Shown piece after piece: positions 6,482 through 12,473 of a DNA stretch of 25,876 nt. The notes below the pieces were generated by a model that was given only the letters and a program-made list of their open reading frames with translations, made no database searches and had not been told where the DNA came from. The first letter of the stretch is position 1; each line of letters opens with the position of its first letter. The position numbers and the translations under genes were made by a program. This DNA comes from a virus, in IMG/VR virus record IMGVR_UViG_3300007346_006032, positions 1 through 25,876 of that record. One strand, 5' to 3'.

Positions 6482-6985
6482 CTAATAACTTGTTTTATTT
6501 TTATCGCACATACAAGTTTTAATACAAAATGAAATAGCCATATTGGAAACTGTGTAGTTTGGTTGCCTATCGTTGAGAAAGTCCTTTAATTTAAATGTGA
6601 TGCTATTTATCTGTTGTTCGTTATTCATAAGGTCGTGGACTACAGGAACATGTGGCTCTCTAACTCTTACGGCGACTGTTGGAAGTGCCGCTGGATCATT
6701 TGCGTTTTGTTCTGCTTGTTCGCTAGGTGGAACAGAAAGAATAATAGGTAATTCTACCGCTGGGGCATTAGAGGGAGTTTCTGTTATATAATTAGTAAAT
6801 TGTCTAATAGGTAAATCACACTGGATATCAAATCCAGCACCAAGATAATCGGCATCAGGAGTATATTCAATACTAGCCCAATAAACAACAAGTTCGCTAT
6901 TGGCTGGAATTGTAACAGGTTGCTGGAAGGCTACTCTAGCCTCATTACTGGATACATCGAGTTTTAACACAAAATTCTGTTTCAT
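6482..6985 (-). CDS. Probable minor virion protein
   Basis: 167 residues, beta-rich. The opening KQNFVLKLDVSSN then FQQPVTIPANSELVVYWASI matches the opening of the 947-residue protein at 22690 (NTFYLDINAKNSK ... LPEAIPLPTGTEIRCLQSIV) in pattern: Phe-x-Leu, Ser/Asn, Pro-x-x-Ile-Pro, Asn/Gly-Ser/Thr-Glu. The shared pattern suggests a common jelly-roll-like or capsid-binding module. The size is compatible with a small single-jelly-roll capsid protein, but a penton role is not shown. It lies between a hydrophobic virion-like protein (7043-8056) and small basic proteins. The leader has TTTCTAATAATATAGAAAGT. Confidence 0.55.
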   Translation of the reverse strand: MKQNFVLKLDVSSNEARVAFQQPVTIPANSELVVYWASIEYTPDADYLGAGFDIQCDLPIRQFTNYITETPSNAPAVELPIILSVPPSEQAEQNANDPAALPTVAVRVREPHVPVVHDLMNNEQQINSITFKLKDFLNDRQPNYTVSNMAISFCIKTCMCDKNKTSY

Positions 6986-7042
6986 ACTTTCTATATTATT
7001 AGAAATATAAATAAAAAATAAATTATAATAGAAAAAATTGAA

Positions 7043-8056
7043 TTACATAGTTGTTGCCATAAGTGCTTTAGGGTCTATGGCTGTTGATACTGGTGTATCT
7101 GCTCCAGCCTCCTGTCCTGTTTCTTCGACATCTTTTTTCTTATGTCCTAGACCTTCAAATAGTCCTACAAGTGAGGTAATTACACCAGCAACTTCGCCTA
7201 CTGGACCAAGTGCGTCTAAAACGGCACTAGCAGTATCTAAACCAGCTGATACAGCGTCGCCACCAAGTCCAGCTAATTTACTAGCCGCTTGGGTTGCTGT
7301 ATCGGCATTATTAACAACTAGAGAACTTGTGCCCTTACCTAATGTTTCGGCTGCTGTTCTGCCTAATGTTTCTCCAACACTTCCAGCCTCTTCGGCACCA
7401 GCATCGCCTACTTCATCTGCTAAACTTGCTACTTGTCTCCCACCTTCTTCATCGGGTGTTCCTACATTTTTCGCTAAGTCGCCACTTGGCTGCCCTGATG
7501 GTCGTTCAGGGAATTCACCTTTAGTAGCAGCATCTACGGCTTGTTGTCTTCCTACATTTTGTCCAAAAGTAGTATCGGCTTCACCACCTCCACCTCCCGA
7601 CTCGGGTGCTTCTGTTTGTTCTGGTTGAACTGGTTCAGTATCTCCACTTGCTTGTCCTGCCTGTGGTGCATCTTCAGTAGTATGGGCTTCTGGGTCTGTT
7701 GTTTCGGCATCTCCTACCTGTGGTCTAGAACTTTGTGTACCACCACTTTCACTTGAGCCTTCAGGTAAGTCTATTTTAATATCATCGCCAGGCTCTTCTC
7801 CACTACCTTGAATTGCTTGGGCTGCCTGTTTGGCTGCTCTTACCTTTTTGATAACCTTTCGGCCGAGATGATACGCCCCTCCAAGGGCAACTAAGTCGCC
7901 ACCAGCACCTTCAACACTATCTTTGACGTGCTGGAATTTCTCTTCGAGGTCGTTGGCTTTTCTATCAACATTAGCGGTTGCTATATCGTTAGCGTGTGAT
8001 AAATTATTAGTAATACTTTGCGAATGCTGTTGTAATATTTCTTGTAGAGAACTCAT
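7043..8056 (-). CDS. Probable minor virion protein, Gly/Ala-rich with hydrophobic C-terminus
   Basis: 337 residues. An N-terminal helix (SLQEILQQHSQSITNNLSHAN) and charged helix are followed by a basic stretch RKVIKKVRAAKQAAQA (about 68-83). A long acidic Pro/Gly/Ser/Glu-rich region runs to about 190, then a Gly/Ala-rich part with a hydrophobic segment near 285-310 (VLDALGPVGEVAGVITSLVG). This layout (amphipathic or membrane-active helix, disordered middle) is common in internal cement or membrane-interacting virion proteins of this virus type, but no domain is recognised. Base composition is richer in G+C than its neighbours. The leader contains GTATTATA five bases before the ATG. Confidence 0.6.
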   Translation of the reverse strand: MSSLQEILQQHSQSITNNLSHANDIATANVDRKANDLEEKFQHVKDSVEGAGGDLVALGGAYHLGRKVIKKVRAAKQAAQAIQGSGEEPGDDIKIDLPEGSSESGGTQSSRPQVGDAETTDPEAHTTEDAPQAGQASGDTEPVQPEQTEAPESGGGGGEADTTFGQNVGRQQAVDAATKGEFPERPSGQPSGDLAKNVGTPDEEGGRQVASLADEVGDAGAEEAGSVGETLGRTAAETLGKGTSSLVVNNADTATQAASKLAGLGGDAVSAGLDTASAVLDALGPVGEVAGVITSLVGLFEGLGHKKKDVEETGQEAGADTPVSTAIDPKALMATTM

Positions 8057-8061
8057 AGTTA

Positions 8062-8069
8062 TATAATAC
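8062..8069 (-). promoter_or_regulatory. GTATTATA promoter-like core
   Basis: GTATTATA on the coding strand, five bases before the ATG at 8056. The same eight bases lie four bases before the ATG at 22690, six bases before the ATG at 24202, and inside the palindrome before 1757. A start-proximal TATA-like promoter used for virion genes is likely. Confidence 0.5.
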
Positions 8070-8104
8070 TACAACAGAATAAAAAATAAATAAAAATATA
8101 ATTA

Positions 8105-8998
8105 TCATATTTCTACAACTTCTTCTTGTATACCTAGTCTTCCCTTTGCTACTTCAAAAATCTTTGGGTCTAATTCATATCCTATAAAGTTTCTATTAAG
8201 GTTCTTACAAGCTACACCAGTAGAACCACTACCCATAGTAGGGTCTAAAATTGTATCGCCTTCATCACTCCAGTATTTTAAGAAGAACTCTAGTATGTCT
8301 AATGGTTTCTCTGTTTGGTGATGTCTTTTACCTATGAATACCTTTTCACTATCAAATACACTACCAGGTTGTCTTGGTGTATAACCTGGATTTTCTTTTA
8401 AATATTGTCTATTACCATCCTTACTGGCAAATCCTTCACCCATTTTCCAACCTTTTTTACTATATATGGTATCATTTTCTTCTTCTTCTACTACACTCGA
8501 TGGTAATTTTGGGTCAAAATTTAATGAAAAACCACTTTCTTTTATTGAAACACCTTTATTATCATAAACTAATCCATTCTTTCCGTTTTCTTTTTTTGCT
8601 GGAAATGTTTTAATTCTTTTATGGTATTTATCTCTATTATACTTGGGTGCTTGTTCGTAGAAGAAATACACCATCTCGTGATTTCTCATAGGTCTATGTC
8701 TGCTTTGTAGTCCGCCAGTCTTATTGCGTTTCTTCCAAACCAAATCCATTTTAAAACCCTTCTCCCAACTCTTTATAATAGTGTATCCAAACTTAGTAGA
8801 ACAAAAATGGATACATGCCACTCTTTTACTCTTTCGCAGTCGACGAAACTCCGCCCAAAACTCGTCCAAGTCTATAATACTATCCCACTTACAATTAGTC
8901 TCTCCATAGGGTAAATCACATATAAATAGGTCAATACTCTTGTCTGGAAGTGTTTTCATCAATTCCAAGCAATTACCATTAAAAATAGAAGTAGTCAT
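8105..8998 (-). CDS. DNA amino-methyltransferase (N6-adenine or N4-cytosine)
   Basis: 297 residues, transferring a methyl group from S-adenosylmethionine to an exocyclic amino group in DNA. The catalytic motif IV is DLPYG at 28-32 (a DPPY variant), and the SAM-binding motif I is DPTMGSGSTG at 252-261 near the C-terminus. The order IV...I marks the beta class. HHQTEKPLDILEFFLKYWS just before motif I is typical of this class. The region between (about 90-220) should hold target recognition. No restriction enzyme is seen next to it, so it is an orphan that could mask the genome from host or giant-virus nucleases or mark it for packaging. It starts 20 bases after the ATPase stop, with TAATATTACTA directly before the ATG. 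Confidence 0.92.
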   Translation of the reverse strand: MTTSIFNGNCLELMKTLPDKSIDLFICDLPYGETNCKWDSIIDLDEFWAEFRRLRKSKRVACIHFCSTKFGYTIIKSWEKGFKMDLVWKKRNKTGGLQSRHRPMRNHEMVYFFYEQAPKYNRDKYHKRIKTFPAKKENGKNGLVYDNKGVSIKESGFSLNFDPKLPSSVVEEEENDTIYSKKGWKMGEGFASKDGNRQYLKENPGYTPRQPGSVFDSEKVFIGKRHHQTEKPLDILEFFLKYWSDEGDTILDPTMGSGSTGVACKNLNRNFIGYELDPKIFEVAKGRLGIQEEVVEI

Positions 8999-9009
8999 TA
9001 GTAATATTA
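8999..9009 (-). promoter_or_regulatory. TAATATTACTA start-proximal motif
   Basis: TAATATTACTA on the coding strand, directly abutting the methyltransferase ATG at 8998. It is identical to the 11 bases abutting the ATG at 5949. It is squeezed into the 20-base gap after the ATPase gene, so it may be a promoter or transcript-start signal inside the minus-strand block. Confidence 0.45.
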
Positions 9010-9018
9010 CACTAGATA

Positions 9019-9801
9019 TTATTCTTCAGTTTCTACAATTTCTTCTGGTTCTTTTTCTTCTTGGTCTTGTTTTTTACTCCAAACTATCTCGTCAAAATTG
9101 CGTCTAGTTTCTAAGTCATTTACATTCATAAAACATATATCAAATGGTTCCTTTTTACACTTTCTATAGTTTTCTAGCCACGCTTTTGTATTTCCATTTG
9201 GAGCCATAAAATCGTATGCGTCTGCTATTTTTTTAAGTTCGCTCTCGCTCATCTCACCTGCGATAATAATTCCCATACTCATCGTGCGTGTAATCGGGGT
9301 GAGGAATTTGAAATATTGTAACGTTAGAATAATACTCAACATACCTTCTTGGCCTGTATGCTGGTTTTTTATATGTCTATATCTCGTAACAAGACTAGAG
9401 AACCCATCTACTTTTCCACTTTTATTCTGCTTAAAATTAGAAGTAATTGCGTCATCTAATACAAGTAAATATCTATCACCATTCTCGTCGTTTTCTACCA
9501 TATCTACTATTTCTTCTAATAAATGTTCGCTATATTCTTCAAAAACAAACTGGAAGTGTTCTATTATATGAGCCATCGCAGGATCGGAACGAGCAGTAGG
9601 ACTAATTAAAATTTTTATTTGGAAGTCATCTCCATAGAAACGAGGTGAAAGAGTTAATGAGTTCAATAATGTAGATTTCCCAGCCTTGACTCGACCAAGT
9701 ATGGTAAGAAAGAAAGGTATTGGTAATAGAGGGTATTTATCTACCACATTAAGGTGGCTTTCATCAATTTTTACTGGATATACTGTTAGGTCTTTTGACA
9801 T
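9019..9801 (-). CDS. Genome-packaging ATPase (A32 / FtsK-HerA type)
   Basis: 260 residues. The Walker A loop GRVKAGKST is at 36-43, after the strand FFLTIL. Walker B is YLLVLDD at 111-117. A further strand with LTLQYFKFLTPITRTMS (about 165-180) fits the sensor/arginine-finger region of HerA-type ATPases. The size is typical for polinton-like viruses, virophages and A32-like ATPases of giant viruses, which pump DNA into the preformed capsid. The C-terminus is acidic (EEKEPEEIVETEE). It sits between the methyltransferase and a coiled-coil protein in the minus-strand block. This is one of the hallmark genes that identify the element as a virus. Confidence 0.92.
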   Translation of the reverse strand: MSKDLTVYPVKIDESHLNVVDKYPLLPIPFFLTILGRVKAGKSTLLNSLTLSPRFYGDDFQIKILISPTARSDPAMAHIIEHFQFVFEEYSEHLLEEIVDMVENDENGDRYLLVLDDAITSNFKQNKSGKVDGFSSLVTRYRHIKNQHTGQEGMLSIILTLQYFKFLTPITRTMSMGIIIAGEMSESELKKIADAYDFMAPNGNTKAWLENYRKCKKEPFDICFMNVNDLETRRNFDEIVWSKKQDQEEKEPEEIVETEE

Positions 9802-9825
9802 TATACTAATAATATAAATAGAGAA

Positions 9826-10419
9826 TTATTTTTTTAATAACGAAACAACTTGACCTACTTTATTGCGTAGGTGTTCGTCGCCTTTTAAAATATCGGCTTT
9901 AGTAATATATTTACTTAGGATACTATCCAATTTATCAAACTGCTCTTCGTCATCACAATTGCCTAGACAAGTATACTTCAATTCATTAAATTCATCAATC
10001 TTTTTATTATCTACTTTATCTTTTTCGGCTTTACGCATCTTTATTCGTTCTCTAGCCTTCTCTTGTGCTGTTTTCTTCTGGCGTTTGGCTTTCAATTGTT
10101 CGGTTGCTTCTTTTTCGGCTTTTACTATTTGCTCTCTTTCTACTTTAATACTAGTCTTTTTTGTTCCACTTTGTTCTTTTAATAGTTCTTGTCTCATCTG
10201 TTCCATCTTTTTTGCTTCTCTAGTAGCCTTTGCTTTGGCTCGTCCGCGTTGCAGTGCATCTTTTTGGGCGTCTGTTAAAACACGTTTAGGTTTGGGTTTC
10301 TTTTCAAATACTTCTTCTTCATTATAGGCTTTAGGGGGTTCTTGGCTATCGTCAATATTCTTCTCAACGACATCTATAGAAACATTCGCATCATTTTTAA
10401 AATTATAATACTCAGCCAT
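9826..10419 (-). CDS. Highly charged coiled-coil protein
   Basis: 197 residues. An acidic start (MAEYYNFKNDANVSIDVVEK) is followed by a long, very basic, alpha-helical coiled-coil stretch from about 40 to 145 with KPKPKR, AKAKATREAKKMEQMRQEL and EKARERIKMRKAEKDK. A less charged C-terminal helical part ends LRNKVGQVVSLLKK. It lies 24 bases upstream of the packaging ATPase, so a role as a DNA-binding core, scaffold or packaging helper is plausible. No enzyme motif is seen, and low complexity limits any family claim. Confidence 0.65.
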   Translation of the reverse strand: MAEYYNFKNDANVSIDVVEKNIDDSQEPPKAYNEEEVFEKKPKPKRVLTDAQKDALQRGRAKAKATREAKKMEQMRQELLKEQSGTKKTSIKVEREQIVKAEKEATEQLKAKRQKKTAQEKARERIKMRKAEKDKVDNKKIDEFNELKYTCLGNCDDEEQFDKLDSILSKYITKADILKGDEHLRNKVGQVVSLLKK

Positions 10420-10450
10420 TTATTTTTATATAATTAAATTAGATAATAAT

Positions 10451-10543
10451 ATGGATATTTTAACATTTTCAGTAGGAATTGCTGTGGGATTTTTACTTGG
10501 ACTAGTAATAGGTAAATGCCTAAGCATGATAGGTTGTGTCTAG
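10451..10543 (+). CDS. Tiny membrane peptide, 30 residues
   Basis: The frame encodes MDILTFSVGIAVGFLLGLVI then GKCLSMIGCV. Residues 4-20 are a clear hydrophobic helix with a small-residue GxxxG-like pattern, and two cysteines lie in the short tail. The leader is TTAAATTAGATAATAAT. It is divergent from the coiled-coil gene with 31 bases between and overlaps the 3' end of the convergent gene at 10540 by 4 bases. It resembles a viroporin-like or membrane-anchor peptide; function unknown. Confidence 0.5.
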   Translation: MDILTFSVGIAVGFLLGLVIGKCLSMIGCV

Positions 10544-10761
10544 GAAAAATGAATAATTATATTTGCGTCTTTCTTCAAAGGAACAGGTAATCTATCTATT
10601 GAAATAATAATAGGATGTAGCGTCTTAGGCACTTTCATATAGATATTCTTTACTAGTTCTTTATTAGTATCAAAGTCTATACATATTTTTTTTATACTAT
10701 TATAATTCTTTTCTAGTGTTTTGTTTTCTCTTTTATATGAAACCTTATAAATGTAATCCAT
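10540..10761 (-). CDS. Small protein with helix-turn-helix-like middle
   Basis: 73 residues starting MDYIYKVSYKRENKTLEKNY. The middle YNSIKKICIDFDTNKELVKNIY (about 20-41) fits the helix-turn-helix-like pattern of small DNA-binding repeats found near homing nucleases and in small proteins of marine viruses. The end IIISIDRLP is a beta strand pattern. The leader AACTATATATTATAATTAA contains a TATA-like run. It may be a small regulator. The assignment is by pattern only. Confidence 0.55.
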   Translation of the reverse strand: MDYIYKVSYKRENKTLEKNYNSIKKICIDFDTNKELVKNIYMKVPKTLHPIIISIDRLPVPLKKDANIIIHFS

Positions 10762-10802
10762 TTAATTATAATATATAGTTCGATAAAAATAATGTAATTC
10801 TA

Positions 10803-11030
10803 ATGTATACTAATATGGGTTATTGCTATTTGTGCGACAAAGAATGGACTGGATACTGGGGAGAATACTTCTGTGCCGACTGTGAAAACCTAAAAAAAAT
10901 AGTCTTGGTAGTTGGTTCTAAAAGAATAACAGATAATATAAAATGGTCTACAAACAAGGTAGTGTTTGAAAGAGAGGAAAAGAAAGAAAGTAGTTGCGAT
11001 GGTTATAACACACGTAGTAAGACTAGATAA
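10803..11030 (+). CDS. Small zinc-ribbon protein
   Basis: 75 residues. Two CxxC knuckles, C8-x2-C11 (CYLCDKEW) and C24-x2-C27 (CADC), form a short zinc ribbon within the first 30 residues. A basic/acidic tail follows (KRITDN, EREEKKESSCDGYNTRSKTR). The ATG at 10815 (GYCYLCDKEW next) is an equally good start. It is divergent from the gene at 10761 with 41 bases between and lies just before the gene-free repeat region, so it may be a DNA- or RNA-binding regulator. No specific family is recognised. Confidence 0.6.
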   Translation: MYTNMGYCYLCDKEWTGYWGEYFCADCENLKKIVLVVGSKRITDNIKWSTNKVVFEREEKKESSCDGYNTRSKTR

Positions 11031-11129
11031 GTCTTAGTGTACTAATACTAGTAATAATATATAATTGTTAAAATTTAATAATATAAATATAATGAATAAA
11101 AAAAAATAAATATTCTATATGAAAAAGTT

Positions 11130-11198
11130 TCCTACGCGACGCACCCCCTTCCATAAAATTTTAACGCGCCGCGTTAAAAAAAAAGAGATAGGGGTCAC
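11130..11198 (+). repeat. 69-bp inverted repeat element, copy 1
   Basis: The element runs TCCTACGCGACGCACC ... GATAGGGGTCAC and matches the reverse complement of 24946-25014 at 67 of 69 positions. Its centre is the palindrome TTAACGCGCCGCGTTAA (11161-11177), followed by nine A residues. Both differences from copy 2 fall inside this palindrome. It is much richer in G+C than its surroundings. A reading frame of 75 residues crosses it on the minus strand but has no protein-like character. Confidence 0.92.
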
Positions 11199-11365
11199 TA
11201 TTTTTTTGAAAACTTTGTGGAATAAATCTTTTTTTTTTCCATTTTGATAAGGAAAATAATTCATTAATACAACTGTTTTGCTACATAAGTAGAAGAAAAA
11301 CGGGTTTGCGAAATTTTGCGGCAGTTCATCTATTTTTCGCAAAACTCCTGTTAAAATATAACAAT

Positions 11366-11398
11366 CATTCTTTTTTCATTCTTTTTTCATTCTTTTTT
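11366..11398 (+). repeat. Three tandem 11-bp repeats
   Basis: CATTCTTTTTT occurs three times without spacer or mismatch; a further CATTCTTTTTT begins at 11519. An 11-base period is close to one helical turn, so a protein could bind all copies on one face of the DNA. Confidence 0.85.
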
Positions 11399-11420
11399 TA
11401 AATAGTATAACAAAACCAAT

Positions 11421-11514
11421 ATTCTTTTTGCGGTTCATTTGCTTCATAATATTAACAAAAAAATTATTCTTTTTGCGGTTCATTTGCGGTTCATAGAGCT
11501 CTTTTGCGGTTCAT
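11421..11514 (+). repeat. Iteron-like GCGGTTCAT repeats
   Basis: Four copies of TTTGCGGTTCAT: 11427-11438, 11472-11483, 11483-11494 and 11503-11514. The first two share a longer 22-base match that also covers ATTCTTTT before and TTGC after the core. Spacings differ (45, 11 and 20 bases between equivalent positions), unlike a CRISPR array. They look like protein-binding iterons of an origin or enhancer. Confidence 0.8.
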
Positions 11515-11708
11515 CAGGCATTCTTTTTTTTTCGCAAAACTATTTATTTAATTTTCCCGCAATTAAATGTTAAATTAAAACAATTCAATTTTATATGTTT
11601 TTAATAAATGTTATAATTCAACGCATATACTAGTATTTTTTCATTTTTTTTCCTATTAATTAAAAAGTTGCGGTTTTTTTAAATGCTATTTTGCGTTTAT
11701 TTAAAGAA

Positions 11709-11735
11709 ATTTTCTTGTTAAATATTAACAACAAA
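11709..11735 (+). promoter_or_regulatory. Promoter-like motif shared with the gene at 19513
   Basis: TTTTCTTGTTA followed by AATATTAACAA lies directly before the ATG at 11736. The same 23 bases, with one change, precede the ATG at 19513. The core TTGTTA...TAACAA is an inverted repeat. It fixes the start of the zinc-finger gene at 11736 rather than 11691. Confidence 0.65.
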
Positions 11736-12473
11736 ATGATTGAAATTATACAGGTATGGGATTTATTTACTACTCAAAACTTTGACTTTGAATTTATGGA
11801 AATGGAAAAACTAGATTGCTTTAAGAAGATACAAGATGAATACGAATATATCTTTAGAGAAAGCGAAAAAAAAGGAAGGTGTAATGATGCTTCTGTAGGT
11901 GGATTTGACTGTTATCAACGAGTAAATAAGTGTCTCAGTTGGGATTGTCCCAGTAGAAAAGATATACAATTCACTAATGATAGTCAATATGAAGCATTTA
12001 TAGAATACTTACGAAAAGGTATAGAAGAACTAAATAAAAGAGTAATTGCTGAATTAACTAGAGGTTTTAAATTACAGAAACAAGCAAAAAATTCTAGAGA
12101 TGCTTTGGAAGCAAAACAAAAGACTTGTAAATTTATATGCGAAGTTTGTGATATACCTTGCTATACAAATAGTTCTATTGCTTGGGAAGCTCATATTACT
12201 ACTGCCTCTCATATCAAAAAAATAGGCGGAGATCCCAGACAATACACCTGCGACGCATGTGGACAAGAATTTGAAAATACTAAAATACGCAATCGCCACG
12301 TAGATGCTCTTAAGTGTTTTCAGTCTAGAACCTGTAAAGACTGTGGAACTTGTCTATCCACTAAACAAAGATACGAAGGACATTTCATTAATGGAATATG
12401 TAATAATATCATAAAAGAAGCAATATCATCGGGCCAATTAGATAAATTAAAATGTAGTAACCTATTATCGTAA
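11736..12473 (+). CDS. Three-zinc-finger protein, candidate initiator or regulator
   Basis: 245 residues from the ATG at 11736, chosen because the shared promoter-like motif lies directly before it; the ATG at 11691 would place that motif inside the gene. Residues 1-130 are mostly helical with four cysteines (C49, C59, C66, C71). Then come three C2H2/C2HC-like fingers: C135-x2-C138...H153...H159; C172-x2-C175...H188...C194; C200-x2-C203...H216...C222. The protein should bind DNA or RNA. It lies next to the iteron region, so it could be the protein that recognises those repeats, though nothing shows this directly. Its TAA stop overlaps the next ATG in TAATG. Confidence 0.75.
   Translation: MIEIIQVWDLFTTQNFDFEFMEMEKLDCFKKIQDEYEYIFRESEKKGRCNDASVGGFDCYQRVNKCLSWDCPSRKDIQFTNDSQYEAFIEYLRKGIEELNKRVIAELTRGFKLQKQAKNSRDALEAKQKTCKFICEVCDIPCYTNSSIAWEAHITTASHIKKIGGDPRQYTCDACGQEFENTKIRNRHVDALKCFQSRTCKDCGTCLSTKQRYEGHFINGICNNIIKEAISSGQLDKLKCSNLLS

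Larger units (their letters stand above)
11031..11735. other. Gene-free repeat region, candidate origin or control region
   Basis: About 700 bases with no credible gene. Contents in order: A+T-rich sequence; one copy of the 69-bp inverted repeat (11130-11198); a TTTTTCGCAAAAC box at about 11333-11345; CTGTTAAAATATAACAA (11348-11364), a degenerate copy of the early-type promoter motif; three tandem CATTCTTTTTT units (11366-11398); four GCGGTTCAT repeats (11421-11514); a second TTTTTCGCAAAAC box ending at 11540; and T-rich tracts leading to the zinc-finger gene. Iterons plus A+T-rich tracts are the usual architecture of replication origins. The same features could act as a transcription enhancer. 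Confidence 0.6.

Noticed and set aside
7038-7628. Long 196-residue frame antisense to the Gly/Ala-rich virion-like protein
   Set aside because: It is fully contained in the opposite-strand gene and is low-complexity Ser/Pro/Ala, as expected when the complementary strand of a Gly/Ala-rich gene is read.
4752-8998. 5-methylcytosine oxidation pathway (C5-methyltransferase plus TET)
   Set aside because: The methyltransferase has DLPYG and DPTMGSGSTG, marking it as an amino-methyltransferase; the PCQ and ENV motifs of C5 enzymes are absent. Only a base-J-like or protein route remains possible.
11115-11342. 75-residue minus-strand frame across the gene-free repeat region
   Set aside because: It runs through the 69-bp element and homopolymer tracts, has no protein-like pattern, and the second copy of the element does not keep such a frame.
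11421-11514. Repeats considered as a CRISPR array
   Set aside because: The repeat core is only 9-12 bases, spacing is irregular (11 to 45 bases), and no cas gene is present. Iterons fit better.
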